From NCBI GenBank assembly GCA_008828725.1, contig MEHQ01001575.1, forward strand, positions 124,812 through 188,811: a stretch of 64,000 nucleotides of DNA, written 5' to 3'. This stretch comes from Saccharina japonica. Lineage: Eukaryota > Sar > Phaeophyceae > Laminariales > Laminariaceae. Of the stretch, positions 23,901-30,296 are shown piece by piece. A program made the position numbers and the translations under genes. The first letter of the stretch is position 1. Each line of letters starts with the position of its first letter. The notes under the pieces were generated by a model, which had not been told where the DNA came from, made no database searches, and saw nothing but the letters and a program-made list of their open reading frames with translations.

Positions 23901-26096
23901 GAAGTGGGAACGGTGTTCTCGTCTCGAAAGGGATGCGTGGTCAATGGTCGATTGACTAAGGCGAGCAACGAATGAGTACGCCCCCCCTCTCCCAATGCCT
24001 GCCTCGCCGGTGAAAACCCGACATGCTCCATCCCGGCATTGTAGGGATATGATGGTCTATGGTCATGCGACTACGGCCATGCACGGCATCAGTACACCCC
24101 CGTTCTACCCTTCGATGGTCGTACGATTATGGCCATGCATGAACATGGGTACCCCCTCCTCCCGCACGCCTTACCTTTTTATAGTCCCTTTCGCGTTGCA
24201 GTCCTTGTCACTCTTCGCTATTTTTTAGCACGCCCGAAGCTGTCGAAGTTTTTTGTGTTGTGTGTACGTACGTACGTCTCTCTGGAACCACTTTCGTGCT
24301 CTCCCTTCGTACCACTTTTATCATCGTGCCTGGAGTGTAGCACCCCCAACTCCTTTCGCATTTTTGTTTCTTTTTGTATGCGAAGTTATTTTTTTGTTCT
24401 GTCCACCTCCTCTCACTCGTGTCGCATGCCCTTTTTCCGCTACCTTCCTGAATGTTACAGTAGTGTCCCACCGCCGCCGCCCCCTCCCTTTCTGGGGATG
24501 GTGGCTTTTGACCTCCTCCCTCGCATCGTTTTCTCGGCCACCCCCCATTCCCCATGGCGTATATTTCTTGGAACTCACCCCACCCTGTTCCCGACTCTCC
24601 CCTTAACGCCGCTCTCTCCCCATCTCCGCTTCCTTCCCTTCCCCTCCCCTCCCTTTCCCCTCCCGCTCCCCTCCCCCTCCCCTCCCCTTCCCCTCTCCCT
24701 CCCCTCCCCCCCCCTCCTCCTCCCCTCCCTCCTCCTCTCCTCCCCTCCTCTCCCTCCCTGTCCCTCCCTCCTCCCCTATTCCCTTGTCTTCCTCCCTCCT
24801 CCCTCCTCCCTCCTTCTGCCTCCCCCCTCCTCCCCCTCTCTCCTTCCTCCTCCCTCCCCTTACCCCCTCTCTCCTTCCTCCTCCCTCCTTCTTTTCCTTC
24901 CTCTCCGTCACTCCCTTTTGCCGCGTCCTCCCTCTTCCCTCCCCTCTTTCTCCTCTTCCTCCCTCTTCCTCTCCCCTCTTTCTCCTCTTCCTCCCTCCCC
25001 TCTTTCTCCTCTTCCTCCCTCCCCTCCACTTCGTCGAAACCCTTTTCTGTCGATGGACGGTGCCATTCACATTCTATTGATGTTTAGTACAGGGGACGAT
25101 TGTTATCCAGGCGGCGGGTCTAACGATGGCGGTGTTTCTGGGGCTGACGCTGTTCACGTTTCAAACGAAGATAGACTTTTCCTTCCTGGTGAGAGAGAGA
25201 GAGAGGAGAGAGGCCCGCTGCGATACATAACGTTTTCGTATTTTGTTTGGTCTTGTATTTTGTGTGCGTTTGTGTTTGTGATACGTATATACCTTGTATT
25301 GTACGTACCTACATATCACCTCAAACGGAACTAGAAGGAGCGTTCAAACATTAACACCAAACTGCCCTTGTATATGTCCTTCTAGAGTGGTAGTACTTAA
25401 CGTTTTGGTTTCGCTTGCTAATTTTGTTCCGTGTTTTATTTTTATTTTGTTTGTTGGTTCACGTACGAATAGTGTTCGTTTATTTCGTTCTAATTTTGTT
25501 CCGTTTTTTTTTGTTTTATGTTTTTTGGTTTACGTGTAGACTATACAAGCATTTTGTTTTTTGTTTCGTAAAAGTTGTTTGTAATGCGAGCCTTGTTTCG
25601 CTTTGTTTCGTTTCTGTTTCACGCCGTACCAGTTAGGTTCGTGCTCACGCAGAAGTTTGTTTAATGTAGATTTGTTATTTTTCGTGAGACGTTTTACCTG
25701 GACACGTTCAGGTTTTGGAATGCCTCCTGTTGGGATGCATTTTGCGCAATATTACGACAGGTATTGTATTTTTTTTGGGGTGGGGTGGTAATATATACAG
25801 TAGAGGGTTTAGTTCACCCCGTTGGTAGGCTTCACCCGGGTAGAGTACCCGGTGGGTCACGCCCATTACGGGACACCCTAGTAAAAAGGACCTACGGCAG
25901 GCACAAAAACCTACATATTTACCTATTTTTACTAACAATATTTGGTTCTATTTACTATGGTCCCCCGTAATAGAACCCCACATGTCCCACCCAACGAAGC
26001 ACTCCTTTGGATTTCGGATGCCGTTCCTTCAGCACACAGAGGAAGGCAGTCAAACCTCTCCGCCCATTGGTGACACTCCCACGCAAGTTGTCATCG

Positions 26097-26151
<55 letters not shown>

Positions 26152-26659
26152 CCTGCCCCCTCCCCCCTCCCCCCCACCCCTTCTCCCCGCTCCCCACCTG
26201 CCAACCTACCGCCTCCCCCGATGCCTTTTTTTCGTTTTGTTTCGCAGGGAGGTGCTATTTTCGCGATGCTGTGGGTGTTAATATTGTGGGGCTTCGTGTC
26301 AGCGATTTTCGGGTTTCATCAAAGCTACCTCTACTCGCTTTTCGGAGCGGTGGTTTTTTCGCTTTACATTCTCTACGACACCAGCCTCCTCATGAACCAC
26401 TTGGTAAGTTCGCTCGCTCGGACGATTCGTTTTTACCGAGTTGTTTGGGTAGTCCTGAAAAGAGCCAGAGCGGCGCAAATTGGTGTTGCAATAGGATTTA
26501 GTCGTAGGTAAGTGCGGAATAGCAGCAGCAGTAGCAGTAGTCAGCAGTAGGGTTTGTGGTAGTTGGGTCGTTCGATGTTTCTGCCGAGGTGTTTCGGTAG
26601 TATTAATGGCAGTAATCGTGCCCTGACCAAAGCCAGAGCGGCGCAAAGTAGTGTTGAAA

Positions 26660-26707
<48 letters not shown>

Positions 26708-27964
26708 GTAAGTGCAGAATAGCACCAGTAATAGTAGTAGTCGTAGAAGTACTCGTAGTAGTATTACGGGCAAGGACCATAGTAAATACTAGTAAATAGG
26801 ACCTACGGTAGACACTAAAACCTACCACTCTGTCCCAAAATATAAGCAGTTTTTAGACACTAATATGGAATGAAAAAGGTGCTTATATATCGGGACAGAG
26901 ATTTACCTATTTTCACGATAACATTCGGCCCTATTGACTATGGTCCTCCGTAAAAGCAGTAGCAGTAGCGGTAATACTACCCCTATCGTGATGTCAACGG
27001 GCACATTCTTTCAAGCAACCGCCTCAACGGTCACATGTTCTCGAGTGACTACCTTAAGCTTCGCCCCCTATTTCCTTACCACCTCAACGGTTAAAATCGT
27101 GCCCACACAGGGGTACGACGAGTACATCATCGCTTCCATCAGCCTCTACCTGGACATCATCAAGTGAGTTGACCGGCTGCGCTGATTGGTTGGCTGAATA
27201 AGAACGCCGTTACCATGACACTCCCGCTCTCGGGCCCAATTAGTTGGAGATACGTAGAGTTGGGGGGAAGACTAGCGGGAGATAGAGTTGGAGAGATAGA
27301 ACTGGGAGATAGAGCTGGGAAATAGAGCTGAGAGATAGAGCTGAGAGATAGAGCTGGGAGATAGAGCTAGAGATGCGTTAAGTGTTTTTTTGTTCTCGGT
27401 CGTTTGTTGCAAACTTCTTGAGACTTGTTTGACTTACTTGATACTTGGTTGGCTTGGAGATAGAGTTGGGGCCATATTATTTGGGCGTAGAGTTGTGGTT
27501 CACTAAACCGTACCGTATGCATGCGCTTTACGTACCTCGAGAGTATGTATGGGTTATAACCGTTGAGTGAGCACTTTTCCACTCACTGCTGAAATAGCCC
27601 CCATCACGACGTAAAGCCGACTAGAAATCCGTTGGGCCGACTTTAGTCCGTTGAGTGACGATGACGCATCCCGTTACGATCGCTAGATCACTGCTGTACA
27701 TATTTTATACCCACGTGAAACATATGTTCGTCACACGATCGAGCTCCTTGTTGACATGTATGTACGATCCTCGATCTTTGACTGTATATCTGACTCATCC
27801 GCTCTTTTTTTTCCTTTCTTTTTTTGTGATGCATAATCGTTGTCCACTTTCGCGACGTGCGTTCTCGTTTTTGATTGGTCGGATCTGTATTGGCGTCGGC
27901 GGCGCTGGTCGCTTTCAGCCTCTTCCTGTACATCCTGAGGCTGCTCTCCAGGAACAACCGATAA
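11754..27964 (+). CDS. TMBIM4: Lifeguard/TMBIM4-type BI-1 family membrane protein (7 exons)
   Basis: Joining 11754-11973, 18381-18549, 20104-20209, 22454-22549 (or 25093-25188), 26248-26403, 27111-27163 and 27919-27964 gives 846 nt, an open frame of 281 residues plus TAA. All introns are GT...AG and all phases fit. Residues 1-73 are a soluble Tyr/Pro/Gln-rich N-terminus (EGYYPPQQTKGGYDY). From GFIRKVYGIL (74) the protein follows the TMBIM4 pattern, with about seven membrane segments. These include KYPANMYLL, GLTMAVFLGLTLFTFQTK, a YDT motif (Asp241) and LYLDII (Asp264). In relatives the two acidic residues form the pH-sensing pair of the pore. The family sits in Golgi/ER membranes, conducts calcium and restrains cell death; function here is inferred. 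Anomalies are duplicated exon 4, repeated exon 2 edge and a second exon 7. The ACCATGG context supports the start. Confidence 0.93.
12025..12105. mobile_element. B-family (Stowaway-like) MITE, degenerate
   Basis: The left end CTACTCTGTCCCGAAATACA matches the B terminus. The right end is worn (TTATATTTAGGGATATTG). It lies 50 bp inside intron 1. Confidence 0.5.
12106..13680. other. intron 1 sequence; one diverged tandem pair, no gene
   Basis: 12,530-12,645 and 12,815-12,925 share CGTGCG, CAAAnCACCACTTT, ACCGAAGAAAC-like and CAGGACCGATCC blocks, so they are a diverged tandem pair. A CT-rich run (CTCTCTCC type) lies at 13,105-13,200. The long open frame at 12,528 has no family features. Confidence 0.5.
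13680..14960 (-). repeat. I-family repeat, copy 2 (inverted partner of 7.1-8.3 kb)
   Basis: This is the reverse complement of blocks in 7100-8280, within intron 1. It has two GC hairpin blocks (13,682-13,735 and 13,893-13,940) where copy 1 has one, so part of the end is duplicated. The long minus-strand frames here are not supported by any motif. Confidence 0.75.
15383..15470. mobile_element. A-family MITE, decayed
   Basis: A clear left end (TA then CGGGGGACCATAGTAAATAG) is followed by GATCTACGGTACAC. The right end is degenerate (GGTCCTTACACTCCCG). Confidence 0.55.
15891..16089. mobile_element. C-family Tourist-like MITE nested in N
   Basis: Ends are GGGCCCGTTTTAACGA and the inverse CGTTAGAACGGGCCC. 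The element is flanked by TAA on both sides. It is nearly a full-length palindrome with arms containing TTCATTGGTCAACACACGC. A GGGCC start and 3-bp TWA duplication are PIF/Harbinger (Tourist) features. Confidence 0.88.
16135..16237. mobile_element. A-family MITE nested in N
   Basis: TA-flanked, with CGGGGGACCGTAGTAAA on the left and TTTACTAAAGTCCCCCG on the right. The A interior (GGACCAAATATTG, TCTAGGTTTTTG) is intact. Confidence 0.88.
16240..16318. mobile_element. E-family MITE nested in N
   Basis: The E core (CACACTAATTCCAAGTAGTT) and right end (CCAGTTCTTCAGGGA then TTAA) are present. The left terminus directly abuts the A element, so its left TTAA is lost. Confidence 0.8.
16559..16751. 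mobile_element. N element, uninterrupted copy (inverted)
   Basis: Ends are CAGCAGTGGGTACCCCGA and its inverse (TCGGGGAACCCACCGCTG). Its body is continuous where 15,798-16,380 carries insertions, so it serves as an empty-site reference. Confidence 0.82.
16752..17111. other. intron 1 sequence; nothing recognised
   Basis: AT-rich DNA with short TA runs and no repeat family or coding feature that I can support. Confidence 0.5.
17112..17590. repeat. degenerate tandem repeat in intron 1
   Basis: About eight to nine imperfect units of roughly 50-60 bp share CAAGTGGTTATCGTATAAG, GCAGTTTTCAAGTCCAGTTT and CACACGTCC blocks. Confidence 0.65.
17591..18063. other. intron 1 sequence; nothing recognised
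   Basis: Mixed-composition DNA before the F/LINE composite. A remnant reading GGAACGGTGTTCCGTCTCGA near 17,926-17,945 resembles LINE 3' end sequence. A C-rich run lies at 18,040-18,060. Confidence 0.45.
18064..18262 (+). mobile_element. F-family SINE-like element, 3' part
   Basis: It carries F blocks in order: AAGCGGTTCTTAGTAGGATG, GCGACTCGCCCAACACCTCA, GTCTGCCTGGTCGGTGA, CGGCATTGTAGG and CGACTACGGCCATGCATGAA. It ends GAGCACACCCCC and is followed directly by a LINE 3' end. Confidence 0.8.
18263..18340 (+). mobile_element. LINE 3' end with C20 tail
   Basis: The sequence TCTCGAAAGGGATGCGTGGT...AAGTACG matches the LINE 3' terminus of 23,918-23,985. It codes the end of the SRKGCVVNG...KASN-type C-terminus. 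It ends in 20 C residues (18,321-18,340), only 40 bp before exon 2, so the C run may serve as part of the pyrimidine tract. Confidence 0.8.
18381..18549 (+). CDS. TMBIM4: Lifeguard gene exon 2
   Basis: The acceptor is ACTATCAG|GG and the donor CTCTG|GTGAGT. Codes the end of codon 74 through residue 129 plus two bases of codon 130. It covers GFIRKVYGILSLQLLLTF (first membrane segment) and WVGLILSLGLLLCLL (second). Confidence 0.92.
18495..18860 (+). repeat. three tandem copies of the exon 2 3' end and donor
   Basis: The last about 55 bp of exon 2, its donor and the next about 65 bp (ending GGTAGCGCCTA) recur at about 18,616-18,745 and 18,746-18,860. The second copy has a changed donor context (TATAAATAGTGAGTC). 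The third keeps CTCTG|GTGAAT at 18,803, a possible alternative donor. Confidence 0.8.
18861..19150. mobile_element. D-family element, degenerate
   Basis: D landmarks are present in order: GAGGCTCCTCACTTGAATAT, AAAACTGGTTTTGAG, GTTGGGTGAAGGAGTCC, and a right end reading CCCTCTCGTGGCACGCCTCC. Confidence 0.55.
19151..19547. repeat. intron 2: TTAGGG-like run and ATGAT microsatellite
   Basis: 19,228-19,257 contains GGGGTTAGGGTTA, a short telomere-type run. 19,398-19,530 is a (GATAT)/(ATGAT)-type tandem repeat. Confidence 0.7.
19548..19742. mobile_element. N-family element, diverged
   Basis: The right end ATAGGGGTCCCCACTACTG and the internal CAAATCGG, TATTTCCCT, CGATAAGAG and CTCTTAAATAGGGG blocks match N. 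The left end is decayed. Confidence 0.6.
19743..20103. repeat. end of intron 2 with a 10-bp repeat before the acceptor
   Basis: Mostly unremarkable AT-rich DNA. Four to five TCTGCTACGC units (20,050-20,095) lead straight into the TGCTGTGCCAG acceptor. Confidence 0.7.
20104..20209 (+). CDS. TMBIM4: Lifeguard gene exon 3
   Basis: The acceptor is GTGCCAG|CTACC and the donor GGACAG|GTGCAG. Completes Cys130 and codes residues 131-165, with the family motif KYPANMYLL and the third membrane segment (WTLVEAYTIGVVCAAYA). Ends in phase 0. Confidence 0.92.
20249..20320. mobile_element. E-family MITE in intron 3
   Basis: Inverted orientation. The left side reads TTAAGGACTGGTCC, the core ACTACTTGGAATTAGTGTTG, and the right end CAGTTCTGAATGGG. 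Confidence 0.75.
20610..21348 (+). mobile_element. LINE 3' fragment with internal duplication and A MITE
   Basis: Translated pieces match the LINE C-terminal region: a DLDLP...Arg-rich...EEEE motif, then VDAQMCPCG (about 20,810-20,850). The piece carrying EEEE and CPCG is present twice in tandem, about 117 bp apart. Further on are the GDRWW-equivalent at about 21,140 and a SRKG-equivalent near 21,270. The tail is CAGTACGC followed by C-rich sequence. An A MITE splits it at 20,981-21,089. Stops and frameshifts show it is dead. Confidence 0.78.
20981..21089. mobile_element. A-family MITE nested in the LINE fragment
   Basis: TA-flanked on both sides. The left end is CGGAGGACCATAGTAAA, with an internal CTAGTAAATAGGACC repeat. 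The right end is TTTACTGTGGTGTCCCG. Confidence 0.85.
21370..21950 (+). mobile_element. F-family SINE-like element, near full length, plus tail copy
   Basis: The most complete F copy. Its 5' part is near 21,400 (GTGAGCTAGACAACCAGGGT). The middle has GGAATGGTCGTATCACGTAG and GAAGTGGCCACGCCAGAAAT. The 3' part ends CATGCACGACATGAGTACAC then CCCC. A second tail fragment (21,878-21,930) ends CGGGTACCCCCCCCC. Confidence 0.8.
22454..22549 (+). CDS. TMBIM4: Lifeguard gene exon 4, copy A
   Basis: The acceptor is TACGTACAG|GGG and the donor TTCCTG|GTGAGA. It is 96 nt and phase 0 at both ends, so it can be skipped or doubled without a frameshift. Codes residues 166-197 including GLTMAVFLGLTLFTFQTK (fourth membrane segment). 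The 96 coding bases equal those of copy B. Confidence 0.9.
23220..23318. mobile_element. A-family MITE in copy 1 of the duplication
   Basis: TA-flanked. Left end CGGGACACCCTAGTAAAAAG, right end ACTATGGTCCCCCG. The same insertion is at 25,869-25,967, so it predates the duplication. Confidence 0.85.
23586..23586. other. single ambiguous base (N)
   Basis: The only N in the window. It sits between the two duplication copies, next to a LINE fragment and C-rich runs. It marks a weakly read or joined position and matters for judging whether the exon 4 duplication is real. Confidence 0.95.
23587..23990 (+). mobile_element. LINE 3' fragment with C-rich tail
   Basis: Codes, in shifted frames, VDAQMCPCG near 23,600 and LGDRWWPQAAIQ at about 23,778. 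The C-terminal end SRKGCVVNGRLTKASNE ends with a stop at 23,973-23,975. The tail follows as GTACGCCCCCCC. Frames are broken, so it is a dead fragment. Confidence 0.85.
23995..24165 (+). mobile_element. F-family 3' fragments
   Basis: CCGACATGCTCCATCCCGGC, CGACTACGGCCATGCACGGC and AGTACACCCCC form one F tail. A second (TTATGGCCATGCATGAACAT then GGGTACCCCC) follows at once. Confidence 0.75.
24590..25030. repeat. about 440-bp pyrimidine tract (CCCTCC-type)
   Basis: The plus strand is almost only C and T, from CTCTCC at 24,594 to CCTCCCTCCCC at 25,025. The first duplication copy has only about 60 bp of it (22,345-22,390). It lies just upstream of exon 4 copy B. Long frames through it (up to 401 codons) are repeat artefacts. 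Confidence 0.92.
25093..25188 (+). CDS. TMBIM4: Lifeguard gene exon 4, copy B
   Basis: Coding sequence equals copy A. The acceptor is TTTAGTACAG|GGG and the donor TTCCTG|GTGAGA. Using both copies would add 32 residues, a second copy of one membrane segment, which would upset topology. One-copy use is the likely functional form. Confidence 0.88.
25869..25967. mobile_element. A-family MITE in copy 2 of the duplication
   Basis: Identical to 23,220-23,318 except for CCTACATATT in place of CCTATATATT. Confidence 0.85.
26098..26215. repeat. C51 homopolymer and C-rich tract
   Basis: 51 consecutive C (26,098-26,148), then C-rich sequence to about 26,215, shortly before the exon 5 acceptor. A tract of this length is prone to read and assembly error. 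Confidence 0.95.
26248..26403 (+). CDS. TMBIM4: Lifeguard gene exon 5
   Basis: The acceptor is TTTCGCAG|GGAGG and the donor CACTTG|GTAAGT. Phase 0 at both ends. Codes residues 198-249: AIFAMLWVLILWGFVSAIFG (fifth segment) and SLFGAVVFSLYILYDTSLLM (sixth), with the conserved YDT aspartate 241. Confidence 0.93.
26404..26766. repeat. intron 5 tandem pair and (TAG)n microsatellite
   Basis: About 26,404-26,535 and 26,560-26,740 share CTGAAAAGAGCCAGAGCGGC / CTGACCAAAGCCAGAGCGGC, CGCAAA and TAGGTAAGTGCnGAATAGCA blocks. The second copy is expanded by a (TAG)n run at 26,660-26,707. Confidence 0.7.
26767..26950. mobile_element. A-family MITE with a nested B MITE
   Basis: A ends are CGGGCAAGGACCATAGTAAA and ACTATGGTCCTCCG. 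A B element (26,825-26,900, CCACTCTGTCCCAAAATATA to CGGGACAGAG) interrupts the A body after AAAACCTA. Confidence 0.85.
27111..27163 (+). CDS. TMBIM4: Lifeguard gene exon 6
   Basis: The acceptor is CCCACACAG|GGG and the donor ATCAA|GTGAGT. Codes residues 250-266 (GYDEYIIASISLYLDII) plus two bases of codon 267, with conserved Asp264. Confidence 0.92.
27270..27375. repeat. minisatellite (GGGAGATAGAGCT)n in intron 6
   Basis: About eight 13-14 bp units of GAGATAGAGCTGG type. Confidence 0.85.
27919..27964 (+). CDS. TMBIM4: Lifeguard gene exon 7 (terminal)
   Basis: The acceptor is GCTTTCAG|CC. Completes Asn267 and codes LFLYILRLLSRNNR, then TAA at 27,962-27,964. The same frame stays similar to copy 7B beyond the stop (RGHPSSIPGFPQ versus RGHSSLIPGFPN). 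Confidence 0.9.
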
Positions 27965-28065
27965 CCTGAATTGGCCGCCAGGGGACATCCTAGTTCCATC
28001 CCCGGGTTTCCTCAGTGAACAGGATTGGTCACCTGTTTGGCGTCGCCGGCGCGCGTCTGTTTCAG

Positions 28066-28165
28066 CTTCTTCCTGTGCATCCTGAGGCTGCCTGCCAGGA
28101 ACAGCAACCGTTACCGTGTGGCCACCAGGGGACATTCTAGCCTCATCCCCGGATTTCCCAACTAA
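28066..28165 (+). CDS. duplicate terminal exon 7B of the Lifeguard gene
   Basis: 27,870-28,020 and 28,021-28,165 are tandem copies (unit about 147 bp). The second keeps a TGTTTCAG|C acceptor. Spliced from exon 6, it would code FFLCILRLPARNSNRYRVAT and continue to a TAA at 28,163-28,165, giving a 299-residue protein. The substitutions (Pro, Cys) and lost first stop could mean an alternative exon or a decaying copy. Confidence 0.5.
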
Positions 28166-28961
28166 GTTGGGTGTATAGTACAGGACACGTGTTTAAGGCT
28201 AAAAAAAGGGACCGATAAGTTTGTAGGGCTGATTTTTTCCCAGGAAATTAAATGAAGAACTTCGGGAGTCGTTTATATACTGAAGTGATAAGTGTAGAAC
28301 GCACCCCCTTTGTCTTTGGTAAGAAATTCAGCCTGGGCAGATATTTCCTGTTTCTTATTGTTGGGTGCTGTAGGTGTCTTGTCGTGTCCTGGCCTGTACT
28401 GCACTGTACTGCATGTGCCCCGTGGCTGTGTGTCCGGCGGAGGCCTTGGGCTGGGAGTTGCCATTCTCGCGATTTTTGTTGTTGGCGTAAACGGTGGGTG
28501 GATCGCTTGGACGGGCCGGACCGGTACGTGTGTGTCCGCTTGTATTCACAGCACGTTAGGGGGGGGAGGGGGGGGGGCTGCCCGAGGGGAGCTGTCTGTT
28601 TTGTTTTTTTTTGGATGCCCCCTGATGCCACAGGAGTTTGTGGCGCGCACTTGAAGGAAGGTTTTCGAGATTTTCGGCAGGGGATGGCTTCGGTAGGGGG
28701 GAGGGGGGATACTAGCGTGGGGCCGAAAGTCTTGCACACCTCCGATAGATCGTCGATGTCCACTTGATAGTCTACCAGGACAGATAGATACCTGATCTGT
28801 ATCATCTACACCTCACGTTGCTCTGCGGGAGCCAAAACATCTGTATGGTCTAGGTTTGTTTTTTCCCTGGTTGGATCTGTACTCCACGCAGATCCTTCAC
28901 AGCACCTCGGAACACGCGGTGGAGATCTAGATGATCTATCTGTAGATTATCTATCTGTGGA
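28166..28961. other. no certain gene; open on both strands
   Basis: 28,252-28,767 (+, 171 codons) and 28,248-28,805 (-, 185 codons) overlap almost fully. Neither shows a domain. The minus frame has a helix-like N-terminus (DYQVDIDDLSEVCKTFG). GATC-type repeats related to 3.6 kb occur at 28,920-28,960. Confidence 0.3.
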
Positions 28962-30178
28962 ATACCGGGACGGAGCATGTTGTGTTTTGTTCACCAACCA
29001 GGCCGAAATTGCTTGCACCAAGCGCGAAGCGAAACGTGAGGTGTTGCGCGAGTCGCAAGAAGGGTGAGAGCTGCATCCTGCCAAGGACCGCTTTGTGAGG
29101 CGGGCTTGCATATGGACGACAGCCTCCAATTAATTGAGTTGATTTGTGGTGCGGCTACTTCCAGAGACAGCAATGGGTATCACTACTTGTCTTCCTTGTG
29201 GGGGCCTTAGGGCCCATATTAACGAAGACAGCGAAAAAATAAATTTGGAAAATAAATTCCTATTTGTGTGATTTCGCAAAATACAATGGTTTGCGTCCTA
29301 TGGGGAATAGTTAATTGCTTGTTCAAATATTTCTGAAATCGAAAAAACGCAGCACGCCTCACAACGCCCAGGCGAAAAAATCCGATGGGAGTAGACGAGA
29401 GCAAAGGCATGCGTCGGCGCATGCGCGCCGACGCAAGCATACTCTTGCTTCTGACCGCCCAGGCTGGGAAGCTATCTCTCTCAGGGTCTCCTGGGTGGGC
29501 GTAGGGATCCCTGAAACGCCACGGGCGAGACAGGGACGACGACGGTGCTATCAATTTTTTGAGCGTATCCTGCTGTTTTCGCGTCGATCACTCGGTTTTT
29601 GGTCGGGTTGGCACACCGAGCTGATTGAAAAGTTGGGATTGCGACCGCCATGATTGGTTTTGAGGCGCCACCGCCGGGGTGCGATGTGCTGTGGTCTGTA
29701 GGCGTGGGCGCGGCTGTTGTCCCGGTGGCCTCACGTCGTGGTTCACGCGTAGGCGCCTCGGTCGTGGTCATCGATGCGATCAAGAAATCGCCAGGTTGTA
29801 GCGGGGGCGTTTACCCATCGTGAACATGCCGGTCCAAGTGGGCCCAACTCCCAAATTTGATTTGAATTCTACCCAGAAAAAGGTCCTGGGACCTTCTTGC
29901 TTTTTTCGTCCAATTCAAAACGAATAATCCCAAAAATTCTAATCTTGGGTGCTGGTGCGTGTGTTGACCAATGAAAAGCGAATTTGATTTTTTTTTTTTT
30001 GAAATTGAATTTATTTTATATTCGTTAATATGGGGCCTTGCCATGTAAACACTACGTGATACGACCATTCCCCTTGTGCGGAGCTAAGGTTCTTCTCCAC
30101 TCCCGCACACATGGTCTAACTCGACCGCCAGCCGCGGTGACCGCAAAACAAAAACAAAAATGGTCGTCAGGAAGGGTG
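28962..30178 (-). mobile_element. F-family SINE-like element split by a C element
   Basis: 28,962-29,206 and 30,041-30,178 are consecutive parts of one F copy on the minus strand (GGGACGGAGCATG through ACTTCCAGAGACAG, then CACTACGTGATACGACCATT through GGTGACCGC). The C element at 29,210-30,037 separates them. Confidence 0.78.
29210..30037. mobile_element. long C-family (Tourist-like) element, 828 bp
   Basis: The left end GGGCCCATATTAACGAA and right end TTCGTTAATATGGGGCC are inverses. The flanks TTA and TTG are a near 3-bp duplication. The right arm has the usual C sequence (GTGTTGACCAATGAAAAGCG). About 500 bp of interior (about 29,300-29,850) is unlike the 195-200 bp C copies and is GC-rich with short frames only. 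It may be a fragment of a longer parent element or a captured sequence. Confidence 0.75.
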
Positions 30179-30180
30179 GA

Positions 30181-30258
30181 GTGGCGTGCGCTCGATATTT
30201 ATGTGCATGGCCGTAGTCGTATTGCCATTGACCCTCGCATCCATACAATGCCGCTGTA
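30181..30258 (-). mobile_element. F-family 3' fragment
   Basis: CATGGCCGTAGTCGTATTGC and CCCTCGCATCCATACAATGC are F blocks. The copy is cut at a homopolymer run (30,259-30,296). Confidence 0.7.
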
Positions 30259-30296
30259 GGGGGGGGGGGGGGGGGGGTTTTTTTTGGGGGGGGGGT

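Larger units (their letters stand above)
25050..26100 (+). repeat. tandem duplication around exon 4, copy 2
   Basis: Partner of 22,410-23,460. Visible differences are the TACGTACAG versus TTAGTACAG acceptor context, a T/G-rich tract near 25,500 and one base in the A MITE. It ends in a 51-base C run. Confidence 0.92.

Noticed and set aside
24129..25334. 401-codon ORF (+) and 273-codon ORF (-)
   Set aside because: They run through the CT-rich tract, where stop codons cannot occur, and contradict the splice structure of the Lifeguard gene.
28248..28805. Overlapping 171- and 185-codon ORFs on opposite strands
   Set aside because: No motif, no splice support, and one ORF of this length per window is expected by chance.
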